Positions 41,318 through 49,134 of a stretch of DNA of 64,000 nucleotides are shown here, piece by piece. The notes beneath the pieces were generated by a model. It had not been told where the DNA came from, searched no databases, and saw only the letters and a list, made by a program, of their open reading frames with translations. A program made the position numbers and the translations under genes. Each line of letters opens with the position of its first letter. Positions within the stretch are counted from its first letter, which is position 1. Source of the DNA: Eggerthella sinensis. GTDB lineage: Bacteria; Actinomycetota; Coriobacteriia; Coriobacteriales; Eggerthellaceae. The stretch spans positions 1-64,000 of the forward strand of contig NZ_PPTT01000022.1 in NCBI RefSeq assembly GCF_003339815.1, given 5' to 3'.

Positions 41318-41998
41318 ATGGGCATGCTGGACCGTTTTACCGACATCGTGAAAGCGAACATCAACGACCTGCTCGACCGGGCGGAAGATCCGTCCAAGAT
41401 GATCGACCAGTACCTGCGCGACATGACCGAGAGTCTGGCCGAGGTGAAGAAGGAAACCGCCGGCGTCATGGCTGAGGAAACCCGCACGAAGCGCCTCGTT
41501 GACGACAACGCCGCCGACATCGCGAAGTACGATGCTCTGGCCCGCAAGGCCCTCGAGGCGGGCAACGAGGACGACGCCCGCACGCTGCTCGCCAAGAAGC
41601 AGGAGCTCGACAAGCACGGTGCGAACCTGCAGGTTGCCTACGAGGCCGCCCAGGTGAACGCGAACAAGATGCGTCAGATGCACGACAAGCTGGTGGACGA
41701 CATCGAACAGCTCAACGGCCGACGCGAGGCCATCAAGGCGAAGGTGGCCGTGGCGAAGACGCAGGACAAGGTCAACGGCTTCGCGTCGAGCGCCGACAAG
41801 GCCGCCGGCACCATGAGCGCGTTCGACCGCATGGAAGCGAAGGCCGACGCCATGCTCGACCGCGCGAACGCCATGGACGAGCTCAACCGTCAGCCCGTCG
41901 ACGAGGCCGCCGCGCTCGAGGCCAAGTACGCCAACGCCGGCACCGACGCGGCCGTCGAAGACGAGCTCACCCGCCTCAAGCAGGAAATGGGCCTGTAA
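41318..41998 (+). CDS. pspA: PspA/IM30 family phage-shock protein
   Basis: This 226-residue protein is nearly all helical coiled coil. It opens with an amphipathic MGMLDRFTDIVKANINDLLDRAEDP helix, the membrane-binding start typical of PspA/Vipp1. The DQYLRDM and ETAGVMAEE repeats and the family-length helical hairpin follow. Such proteins assemble on damaged membranes and keep the proton barrier. AGGAGCGCACC precedes the ATG. It is cotranscribed with the TPM-like gene. Confidence 0.9.
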   Translation: MGMLDRFTDIVKANINDLLDRAEDPSKMIDQYLRDMTESLAEVKKETAGVMAEETRTKRLVDDNAADIAKYDALARKALEAGNEDDARTLLAKKQELDKHGANLQVAYEAAQVNANKMRQMHDKLVDDIEQLNGRREAIKAKVAVAKTQDKVNGFASSADKAAGTMSAFDRMEAKADAMLDRANAMDELNRQPVDEAAALEAKYANAGTDAAVEDELTRLKQEMGL

Positions 41999-42079
41999 GC
42001 ACATGCGTTCTGGGCAACGAAACAGCAACTGAATCATAGAGCGCTCATGTTTTCAAGCATGGGCCTGGGCAGATGCCCC

Positions 42080-42085
42080 TATAAT
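42080..42085 (+). promoter_or_regulatory. -10 element for the YtxH-like gene
   Basis: A consensus TATAAT lies 34 bases before the ATG at 42120. No clear -35 is seen. Confidence 0.5.
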
Positions 42086-42119
42086 GATCGGACAGGCAAA
42101 CATCCCGAAGGAGGCCGTC

Positions 42120-42656
42120 ATGGGCAACAAATTTGGAGCTTTTTTGGCTGGTGGGTTGGCCGGCGCGGTTGTCGCGCTGCTGTACGCCCCCCGGTCTGGT
42201 CAGGAAACGCGCGCTATGGTCACCGACAAAGTGAACACGGCGTGGGGCGAAGCGCAGGAGCTGGGTGCGCAGGCTGGCGCAAACGTGCAGCATGCGTATC
42301 ATGATGCCACGAACAAGGGCCAGGAAGTCGTGCAGGACGTGGCCGCGAAGGGCCAGGAGCTGTACGGTCAGGCCTCGCAGCGCGTGCAGGAAGCAGCAGA
42401 CAACATCAAGCCGGCGTTCTCTCAGAAGAACGACGAGCTGCGCGACAAGATCGAAGCGGCGCGTCAGCGCATTGCCTCGCAGGTTGCCAAGAACGCCGAG
42501 CAGGCGCACGACGCCGTCAGCGACACCATTCCCGTTGCCGCCGACACGGCGCACGACGCGGTTGACAAGGCCGAAGACAAGGCGCAGGATGTTGCCGACA
42601 CCGTGAAGGACAAGGCGGAAGACGCCGCCGAGAAGATTTCCGGCGACGACAAGTAA
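42120..42656 (+). CDS. YtxH-like envelope/stress protein
   Basis: This 178-residue protein has a short hydrophobic N-terminus with the YtxH signature FLAGGLAGAVVALLYAPRSGQETR. Long Ala/Lys/Asp/Glu helices with repeating AxDxAxDxVxDxAxD patterns follow, resembling LEA- or apolipoprotein-like stress proteins. YtxH proteins are anchored at the cell membrane and induced by stress. GAAGGAGG precedes the ATG. It lies between the PspA unit and a PRC-barrel gene. Confidence 0.85.
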   Translation: MGNKFGAFLAGGLAGAVVALLYAPRSGQETRAMVTDKVNTAWGEAQELGAQAGANVQHAYHDATNKGQEVVQDVAAKGQELYGQASQRVQEAADNIKPAFSQKNDELRDKIEAARQRIASQVAKNAEQAHDAVSDTIPVAADTAHDAVDKAEDKAQDVADTVKDKAEDAAEKISGDDK

Positions 42657-42808
42657 CCACAAGCATGAACCACGAAGCGGCGAGGTGGAACGCGGGCACG
42701 TGCCCCGTTTCGCTCGCCGCTTCCTGAATATATGACGTGACGACAGCGCTGGGGGGCTGCGGTACAATCCGCGGCAAATGCGCAGGTAGTCAGGTGGAGA
42801 AGAAGGTC

Positions 42809-43771
42809 ATGGCAAGCAAACTCATCACCACGCAAGAGCTCACGGGCGTGCGCGTCCTGGGCGGCAAGAACGGCACGAAGCGCATCGGCAAGGTGCGCCG
42901 TTTCGTATTCCATCCCAAAGAAAAGCGCTGCGTCGGCTTCATCGTGAAGCGCCCCGACCTGCTGTGGATGTTCCGCCGCAAGGACAAATTCGTGTCCATC
43001 GAGGGCTACGACATCGTGGACGGCCGCATCGTCATCCGCAACGTGCCCGAAGCCACCGACAAAGCCGCATGCAAAGCGCTCGGCGTCAACTGGGACGACT
43101 GCGTGCTGTGGGTGGGGCTGCCCGTCATGTGCGAGGACGGCACGTCGTTCGGCACGGTGGGCAACGTCACGTTCAACCGCATCACGGGTACGATCGACTC
43201 GTTCGACACCGATTCCGGTGCGACGGCGAATGCCCTGTTGGGCAAGCGAACCGTCCCCGCCGACCTCATCAAGGGCTTCCGTCGCGGCATGGGCGTTGCG
43301 CTCGCCCAGGTGGGCGACGAGGGTCGCGCCACCGACGATGTGGTGCTGGGGGCCATGCTGGTGGACGACGCCGCGAAAGACCTCGTTTCCGAAGGCGGCG
43401 TTGCCGAGAAGGCGGGCGCGGCTACCGCCGTGGCCGTGGACAAGGTACAGACCACGGTTGACAAGGCAAAACCAGTGGTGAGCGAAGCTGCCCGCAAAAC
43501 CGGCGAAGTGGTGAACAAGGGCGCGTACGCTACGGGCAAGCAGATTGCCGCCACGAAGGGCATGTTCTCCGGGTTCAAGGAAGAGTACGACAAGGCGCGC
43601 GGCACGAACGAGGAGCCGGACGATAGGGCGCTGGTTGCTTCCGAAGAGTCCGGATCGGCGGCTCCCGCGAAGCCCGCGCCGAAGAAGGCGGCCGCCAAGA
43701 AGCCTGCTCCCAAGAAGAACATGTTCTCGGCCTTCAAAGAGGAATACGACAAGGCTCGCCACGATGACTAA
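42809..43771 (+). CDS. PRC-barrel domain protein with duplicated C-terminal motif
   Basis: This 320-residue protein has two N-terminal PRC-barrel-like halves: LITTQELTGVRVLGGKNGTKRIGKVRRFVFHP, and VMCEDGTSFGTVGNVTFNRITG. These small beta barrels bind RNA or proteins. A helical Ala/Lys/Val linker and a Lys/Pro/Ala-rich tail follow. The tail carries two copies of MFS(G/A)FKEEYDKAR, encoded from 43562 and 43721. GGAGAAGAAGG precedes the ATG at 42809. The stop overlaps the next gene's start by eight bases, so the two are coupled. Confidence 0.8.
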   Translation: MASKLITTQELTGVRVLGGKNGTKRIGKVRRFVFHPKEKRCVGFIVKRPDLLWMFRRKDKFVSIEGYDIVDGRIVIRNVPEATDKAACKALGVNWDDCVLWVGLPVMCEDGTSFGTVGNVTFNRITGTIDSFDTDSGATANALLGKRTVPADLIKGFRRGMGVALAQVGDEGRATDDVVLGAMLVDDAAKDLVSEGGVAEKAGAATAVAVDKVQTTVDKAKPVVSEAARKTGEVVNKGAYATGKQIAATKGMFSGFKEEYDKARGTNEEPDDRALVASEESGSAAPAKPAPKKAAAKKPAPKKNMFSAFKEEYDKARHDD

Positions 43772-44534
43772 ACTCAACAAAGAACTCGATGAGCTGCACA
43801 AAAAGGCCGAGCAAGAGGTAGAAGTGCGCGGTCGCAAGATGGAGAAGGGCGACATCTTCAAATTCGTCGGCCTCATCGCCTTCTTCGCCATCATGGTGCT
43901 CATCGTGGTGCTGTTGTGGCCGTATTTCCACGACCTGTTCGAGCCGGGCGGGCTCGACCGCATCATCAGCGATGTGCGCGATGCGGGCCCCGTCGGGTTC
44001 CTCATCCTGTTGGGCTTGCAGTTTTTGCAGATCGTCGTGGCGTTCATACCCGGCGAGGTCGTGCAGATTGCGGCCGGCCTGCTGTACGGGCCGTGGCTCG
44101 GAGCGTTCGTCATCCTGCTGGGATGCATCATTTCGAGCGCGTTCATCTTCGCGCTCGTGCACAAGCTGGGCGCGCCGTTCGTGCAGAGCATGGTGCCCAC
44201 GCAGTACCTTGAGAAGTTCCGCAAGTTCGAGCGCACCGGCAAGCTCAACATCATCGTGTTCATCCTGTTCCTCATCCCCGGGTTGCCGAAAGACGTGTTC
44301 ACGTACCTCGTGCCCCTCACGGATATGCGCATGCGCACGTTCCTCTTGCTGTCGAACGTGGGGCGCATTCCGGGCATTATCGTGTCCACGTACGCGGCGG
44401 ACGGGCTGGCCGAAGGCCGCTTCCTGGAGAGCGCCATCATCTTCGGCGTGGCCGCCGTCATCGCCGTGTTGGGCATCGTGTTCCGCGAGCGCATCATGAA
44501 GATGCTCGAGAAGCATTCGCACAAGGATCAGTAG
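43764..44534 (+). CDS. TVP38/TMEM64 (DedA superfamily) membrane protein
   Basis: This 256-residue protein has five to six membrane segments and the SNARE-associated/VTT core. The core runs GFLILLGLQFLQIVVAFIPGEVVQIAAGLLYGPW, then FRKFERTGKLNIIVFILFLIPGLPKDVFTYLVPLT. Members move lipids or protons across membranes and affect envelope integrity. It overlaps the PRC-barrel gene by eight bases and is probably translated by coupling. Confidence 0.88.
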   Translation: MTKLNKELDELHKKAEQEVEVRGRKMEKGDIFKFVGLIAFFAIMVLIVVLLWPYFHDLFEPGGLDRIISDVRDAGPVGFLILLGLQFLQIVVAFIPGEVVQIAAGLLYGPWLGAFVILLGCIISSAFIFALVHKLGAPFVQSMVPTQYLEKFRKFERTGKLNIIVFILFLIPGLPKDVFTYLVPLTDMRMRTFLLLSNVGRIPGIIVSTYAADGLAEGRFLESAIIFGVAAVIAVLGIVFRERIMKMLEKHSHKDQ

Positions 44535-44689
44535 GCCGATCAGGGATTTCGGAGCCCATCCTCATATCTTAAGATTTACTGAACCCCCGTTACGGTATTG
44601 TGACGAAACAATCCGCGGCCAGACGCTGCGCACTACTATGGCGTTAAAGGATACCGACGTATCAATGCAGGATGAGAGGTAGGTCCATC
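44535..44689. other. Intergenic promoter region of TM2 protein gene
   Basis: It contains the 10-bp palindrome ATCTTAAGAT (44566-44575) and a possible -10 TACTAT (44634-44639). No coding frame is seen. Confidence 0.4.
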
Positions 44690-45586
44690 ATGGCCACCAA
44701 CGAACCTTTGAACAACGCAGTGGACGAAGTTGCCGCTGCTGAAGCGGAGCTCAAGGCCGCTCAAGAGAAACTGGAAGCAGCGAAGGCGAAGCTTGCCGCC
44801 GAGTCCGACGATGCGTGTCCCATCGAAGAGGTGACGGTGACCACCGTTGTCGTTGACGAGGAGACGGACGAGGTCGAGGCCGTCATCGTGGAGGAAGTGT
44901 CGGCGCCGGTGTGCGACGTTGAGCCTGCGGCGGCTCCGCAGGAGGCCGCACCCGAGGTCGAAGCTGATGCTGAAGCTGCGCCTGCTCCCAAGCCCGAGAC
45001 TGAGCCTGAGCCCGAGCCCGATTGGGTGCCGTACTCCACGGCTCCGCAGGCGGCTCCGTCGTACGCAGCGGCCCCGCAGAGTCAGCCGCAACCGCAGCCG
45101 CCGACCGGTGCCCCCGCGCAGCCTGCCGGCGCGCCCGTGCCGCCCGCGGGCGTCCCCGTCGGTGGTGCCGCCGCCCCGGCTCAGCCCGCGCCCGGCTACT
45201 ACGCTGCGCCCGGCTACGGCCAGCCGCAGACGCCGCCGCACGCCGGCCCCGGCGCCGTGCCGCCGCAACAGCAGCCCTACTACGGCTATCAGCAGCCGTA
45301 CTACCAGCAGCCCTATGCGCAGCCGATGGTCACCACGAAAGACCACGTGGCCGCGGGTCTGCTCGCCATCTTCCTGGGCGCGTTCGGCATCCATAAGTTC
45401 TACCTGGGCTACAACACCGCCGGGTTCATCATGCTGGCCGTCACCATCATCGGCGGCGTGCTCACGTTCACGCTCGCGTCGTGGGTGATCTGGATCATCG
45501 CCATCATCGAGGGCATCCTCTACCTCACCAAGTCCCAATCAGAATTCGAGCAAATCTACGTGCTGAACAAGAGGGAATGGTTCTAG
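44690..45586 (+). CDS. TM2-domain protein with Pro/Gln/Tyr-rich region
   Basis: This 298-residue protein has an N-terminal coiled coil (VDEVAAAEAELKAAQEKLEA), an acidic Val/Glu part and a long Pro/Ala/Gln/Tyr-rich linker with PYYGYQQPYYQQPYAQP. A C-terminal TM2 domain with two membrane segments (AAGLLAIFLGAFGIHKFYLGYNTAG, then WVIWIIAIIEGILYL) completes it. The linker is likely disordered and may mediate assembly. AGAGGTAGGTCC precedes the ATG at 44690, and a strong terminator follows. Confidence 0.85.
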   Translation: MATNEPLNNAVDEVAAAEAELKAAQEKLEAAKAKLAAESDDACPIEEVTVTTVVVDEETDEVEAVIVEEVSAPVCDVEPAAAPQEAAPEVEADAEAAPAPKPETEPEPEPDWVPYSTAPQAAPSYAAAPQSQPQPQPPTGAPAQPAGAPVPPAGVPVGGAAAPAQPAPGYYAAPGYGQPQTPPHAGPGAVPPQQQPYYGYQQPYYQQPYAQPMVTTKDHVAAGLLAIFLGAFGIHKFYLGYNTAGFIMLAVTIIGGVLTFTLASWVIWIIAIIEGILYLTKSQSEFEQIYVLNKREWF

Positions 45587-45623
45587 GAGGTTCCGGCGCA
45601 GCACGAGACGCGCATGGCTCTTC

Positions 45624-45653
45624 GAGGCGCCCCCGCTGAGGGGCGCCTCTTTT
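45624..45653 (+). terminator. Intrinsic terminator after TM2 gene
   Basis: GAGGCGCCCC/GGGGCGCCTC (45624-45633, 45640-45649) with a 6-base loop is followed by TTTT. Confidence 0.92.
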
Positions 45654-45792
45654 CGCGCTTCGCGCGAATCGCGGCACGTTCACGGGGTTTTTCGGTGAAA
45701 CGGCGTGTCCGGTGTGCCTTTTTCGCTAGAATGACCGTATCGATAAGGCGATGAGCCTCATCCGTTGAGTTGGATCCTATAAGGAGGAAACC

Positions 45793-46731
45793 ATGCCCAA
45801 AATCACTCGTGACCAGGTGAGGGTGCCGGCTGACGTCATGCCGGAATCCCGTGACGAGTACATTGAGAACTACATGAAGGCGACGCGCGGAACGGGCCGT
45901 CTCATGCTGTTCGCCTGTGATCAGAAGATCGAGCACCTCAATAAGGACTTCTACGGTGAGGGCATCGACATCGCCGACGCCAAGCCGGAGCACCTCTTCG
46001 AGATCGGCCGTCAGGGCGTGTGCGGCGTGTTGGCCGGCCAGCGTGGCCTCATCGCGCAGTACGCCGCCGACTACCCGGAGATCAACTACCTCGTGAAGAT
46101 GAACTCCAAGACGAACCTCGTCGGCCTCAAGCAGGACGATCCCTATTCGCCGCAGCTCTACGATTTGGATGCCGTGCTGGCCATGCGCGAAGCCGGCGTG
46201 AACGTCGTGGGTATCGGCTACACCATCTACCTGGGCAGCGAGTACGAGTCCACCATGATGGCCGAAGCCGGCGAGCTCATCGCTCAGGCGCATGCCAACG
46301 GCCTGCTGGTGGTGCTGTGGATGTACCCGCGCGGCAAGGCCGTCGCCGCCGAGAAGGACCCGGACCTCATCGCCGGTGCGGCGGGCGTGGCCCTGTGCCT
46401 CGGCGCCGACTTCGTGAAGGTGAACCCGCCGAAGCCCGAGGACGGCTCCGCGCCGGCCGAGGCGCTCAAGGTGGCCGCCATGGCTTCCGGTCGCACGGGC
46501 CTCGTGTGCGCGGGCGGCTCGACGGTCGACGCCGAGACCTTCCTCACGCAGCTTTACGACCAGATCCACATCGGCGGTGCCTGCGGCAACGCCACGGGCC
46601 GCAACATCCACCAGCGCTCGCTGGCTGAGGCCGTCCGTCTGACGAAGGCCATCAGCGCCATCACGCTGGCCGACTACTCGGTTGAGGATGCCCTCGACGT
46701 GTTCAACGGCGACGAGGACTTCTCGCTGTAA
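45793..46731 (+). CDS. Class I aldolase, DhnA/FbaB-LacD-like family
   Basis: This 312-residue TIM-barrel protein has LMLFACDQKIEHLNKDFYG at the first strand, NYLVKMNSKTNL, VLWMYPRG and GADFVKVNPPKP with the predicted Schiff-base lysine. A phosphate-binding end (LVCAGGSTVDAETF, IGGACGNATGRNIHQRS) follows. It is likely a class I fructose-1,6-bisphosphate aldolase of the archaeal/DhnA type acting in glycolysis or gluconeogenesis. AAGGAGG precedes the ATG. A possible -10 TAGAAT is at 45727-45732. It is a single-gene unit with its own terminator. Confidence 0.88.
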   Translation: MPKITRDQVRVPADVMPESRDEYIENYMKATRGTGRLMLFACDQKIEHLNKDFYGEGIDIADAKPEHLFEIGRQGVCGVLAGQRGLIAQYAADYPEINYLVKMNSKTNLVGLKQDDPYSPQLYDLDAVLAMREAGVNVVGIGYTIYLGSEYESTMMAEAGELIAQAHANGLLVVLWMYPRGKAVAAEKDPDLIAGAAGVALCLGADFVKVNPPKPEDGSAPAEALKVAAMASGRTGLVCAGGSTVDAETFLTQLYDQIHIGGACGNATGRNIHQRSLAEAVRLTKAISAITLADYSVEDALDVFNGDEDFSL

Positions 46732-46753
46732 GCTCCAACCATACGAGCATGGC

Positions 46754-46784
46754 AAGGGCCCCTTCGCACGAAGGGGCCCTTTTG
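46754..46784 (+). terminator. Intrinsic terminator after aldolase
   Basis: A 12-bp stem AAGGGCCCCTTC/GAAGGGGCCCTT (46754-46765, 46770-46781) ends in a T run. Confidence 0.93.
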
Positions 46785-46819
46785 CGTACGGCTCGCTGTT
46801 CCGCATGCAGCCGTGACGG

Positions 46820-46839
46820 AATGTTTCACGTGAAACATT
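46820..46839. other. parS centromere site (ParB-binding)
   Basis: AATGTTTCACGTGAAACATT is a perfect 20-bp palindrome. Its central 16 bases equal the conserved bacterial parS consensus TGTTNCACGTGAAACA. It lies between two convergent terminators, outside any gene. A second copy is at 60844-60865. Confidence 0.95.
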
Positions 46840-46885
46840 TGTTCCGATTATCCTTTGACGCTTAGCAGCGCAGTTCGCTCGACAT

Positions 46886-46931
46886 GAAAAAGCGCATCGG
46901 CCCGGTCCTGGGGGACCCGGTCGATGCGCTT
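46886..46931 (-). terminator. Intrinsic terminator for the FMN/FAD reductase gene
   Basis: Outer arms AAGCGCATCG/CGATGCGCTT (46890-46899, 46922-46931) and an imperfect GC-rich inner stem are followed by five T residues on the reverse strand. Confidence 0.88.
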
Positions 46932-46950
46932 GAGGGAGGGGAGGCGTTCC

Positions 46951-48888
46951 TTATGCGGCAGCTCCTTCGCCGAACAGCGCGTTCGCCACGGCGAAGCCTT
47001 CGCCCTGCACGCCGATGCCGCAGCTGCCGATGATGGTCTCGCCGATGGCGCGCAGGCCGGGGATGGCCGCGCCGCTCTCGTCGAGCACCTGGTAGCTATC
47101 GTAGATGTCCACGCTGAGGCCGCCCACGGTGATGTGCATGGCCCAGGTGCGCGGGCTTGCATAGAAAGGCGGGTTCTCGATGGGGCTTTCCTCGGAGAAC
47201 GTCGTGCGGCCGAAGTCGGGGTCCTCGCCGGCGCGGGCGATCTCGTTGTAGCGCTCGACGGTTTCCTTGAGCGCCGCCCCGCCGCAGCCGATCTGCTCGC
47301 CCAGCTCCTCGATGGTGTCGGCGCGGTACAGCTGGCCCTGGTCGATGAGGCTTTGCAGGCTATGGCCGTAGCGGTTCACGTCGCCGTTCACGCGGCACGT
47401 GTCGGCATCGGAGATCATGAACATGGACTGGTCGGTCTGCTCCATGATGTGCTCCGTCATGGTGTAGCGGTCCAGCACTTCGTTCATGAAGCGCTTGCCT
47501 TCCTTGTTCACGATGACGCAGTCGATGTCGTCGCCCACGGTGGTCTCGTCGGTGGAGTTCTTGCAGTCAGCGTAGGGGAAGGGCATTTGCGTGTCCATGA
47601 GCGCCACGGTGCCGCCTGCGGCCAGGCCCATCGTGATGCCGTCGCCCGTGTGGCCGTACGCGTTCGTGGTGGGGATGTCGACGCCCTCCTTGAACGGCCA
47701 CATGGTGTTGTATTCGCGCAGCATGTCGGGGTTGCCCGAGAAGCCGCCCGTGGCCAGGATGACGCCCTTTTCGCCGCGCACGCGATACGTTGTACCGTCG
47801 GGGCCGATGCCCACCGCGCCCACAACCTGGCCGTCCTCGATGATCAGCTCGTTGGCGGGTGTGTTCAGGTGGATTTCAACCGGGTAGTTGTTCTTTTCGA
47901 TGGTGTCCTGGTAGAACATGAAGTAGCCCTGGCCGCACACGCCTTCCTTCGGCGACGTCCAACGCGGCCACGAGTAGCCCACGATGCCGCAGAGGTCCTT
48001 GAAGTTGAAGCCCTCGGACACGAGCCACTCGTCGAGGTCGGCGATGTTCTCGGCGGCGCGCAGCATTTCCTCGTACTCGCCTTCGCCTTGCAGCTTGTAC
48101 TGCAGCGCGTGCAGATAGATGGAGTCGAACACCTTGTCGCTGCCCGACGCCTTCCAGGCGTCGTAGTCGGCCTGCAGCTTCTCGAGGTGCTCCGCGGGCA
48201 TCACCTCGGGCGCCTTTGCCAGCTCGTCGGCCAGCTCCTTCGTGTAGCTGTCGGTCATCTTCTCGCGCAGGGCGTCGGGGGCGTTCACGTACTCCAGGTA
48301 GCCGCCGGACACGAGCGCGTTGCCGCCGATGGTGCAGCTCTTCTCCAGCACGACGACCTTCTTCGCGCCCAGGCGGGCGGCGGTCAGCGCGGCCACGGTG
48401 CCCGAAGCGCCGGAGCCCACGATAACCACGTCGGCCTCGATGTCCTCCACGGCGGTCGACGGCGAAGGCGGCACGTACGAGCCCGCCAGCGCGTTCTTCT
48501 TGCCGCCGGCCTGCTTCACGCAGTCCCCCACGGCGTTCTTGATGGCCATGCTGGTGAGCGATGCGCCCGTGATGGTGTCCACGTCGAGGGACTGATGCTC
48601 CACAATGGCGGCGGGAATGCGCTCGATGGCGGCGTCGGAGATGAACTTCGTCTCCTCGTGCTGCGTGACGGCGACGGCGGTGATGGCATCCTCGCTGAAG
48701 GTGGCCTCCACGTGCACGGGGCCGAACTTGCCCTGGCCGAAGGCCGTGTACGTGCCGGGCTTGAAGCCGCCCTTCGCGGATGCGCTCGCTTCGGGCGCGC
48801 ATCCGGACAGACCGAATACGGCAACCGATACGCCTGCCACCGTCAAGGTCTTCATGAAAGTGCGGCGCGTGAGTCCCAGTTCGTTCAT
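46951..48888 (-). CDS. Tat lipoprotein reductase with FMN-binding and FAD domains
   Basis: This 645-residue protein begins with a Tat signal (LTRRTFMKTL) and a lipobox ending at Cys30. An FMN-binding domain (residues 43-122) carries DTITGASLTS; Thr112 matches the residue flavinylated by ApbE in this family. A FAD-reductase module follows (VVIVGSGASGTVAALTAARLGA, IGGNALVSGGYLEYVN, VILATGGFSGNPDML, C-terminal GETIIGSCGIGVQGEG). The fused FMN domain supplies electrons to FAD for reduction of an organic acceptor outside the membrane. AGGAGAACC precedes the ATG at 48888. It is divergent from the LuxR gene at 49135. Confidence 0.93.
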   Translation of the reverse strand: MNELGLTRRTFMKTLTVAGVSVAVFGLSGCAPEASASAKGGFKPGTYTAFGQGKFGPVHVEATFSEDAITAVAVTQHEETKFISDAAIERIPAAIVEHQSLDVDTITGASLTSMAIKNAVGDCVKQAGGKKNALAGSYVPPSPSTAVEDIEADVVIVGSGASGTVAALTAARLGAKKVVVLEKSCTIGGNALVSGGYLEYVNAPDALREKMTDSYTKELADELAKAPEVMPAEHLEKLQADYDAWKASGSDKVFDSIYLHALQYKLQGEGEYEEMLRAAENIADLDEWLVSEGFNFKDLCGIVGYSWPRWTSPKEGVCGQGYFMFYQDTIEKNNYPVEIHLNTPANELIIEDGQVVGAVGIGPDGTTYRVRGEKGVILATGGFSGNPDMLREYNTMWPFKEGVDIPTTNAYGHTGDGITMGLAAGGTVALMDTQMPFPYADCKNSTDETTVGDDIDCVIVNKEGKRFMNEVLDRYTMTEHIMEQTDQSMFMISDADTCRVNGDVNRYGHSLQSLIDQGQLYRADTIEELGEQIGCGGAALKETVERYNEIARAGEDPDFGRTTFSEESPIENPPFYASPRTWAMHITVGGLSVDIYDSYQVLDESGAAIPGLRAIGETIIGSCGIGVQGEGFAVANALFGEGAAA

Positions 48889-49122
48889 GGTTCTCCTCTT
48901 CCTACTCCTCATCGTGCTTTTCCGAATCGGCCGCTCAGTTGTGGTTGGCGGCCGTCGCCCTCCCTGGCGAATGAGCAGAAGGTACCTCGCTCGTCCGAAC
49001 GCGACAATGGTTTTCGGGGATGAATGGGCGCATGAACTTTGTAACCCGGTTGTAAACCGCCCAGGTGAACGCACCTTTTTGCGAAATGGTACGACTGGCT
49101 GCATGGGGCATGCCGCGTTTGG

Positions 49123-49128
49123 TACAAT
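49123..49128 (+). promoter_or_regulatory. -10 element of a leaderless promoter
   Basis: TACAAT ends 6 bases before the ATG at 49135, and only GCGGGA lies between. The mRNA probably starts at the start codon. Confidence 0.6.
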
Positions 49129-49134
49129 GCGGGA

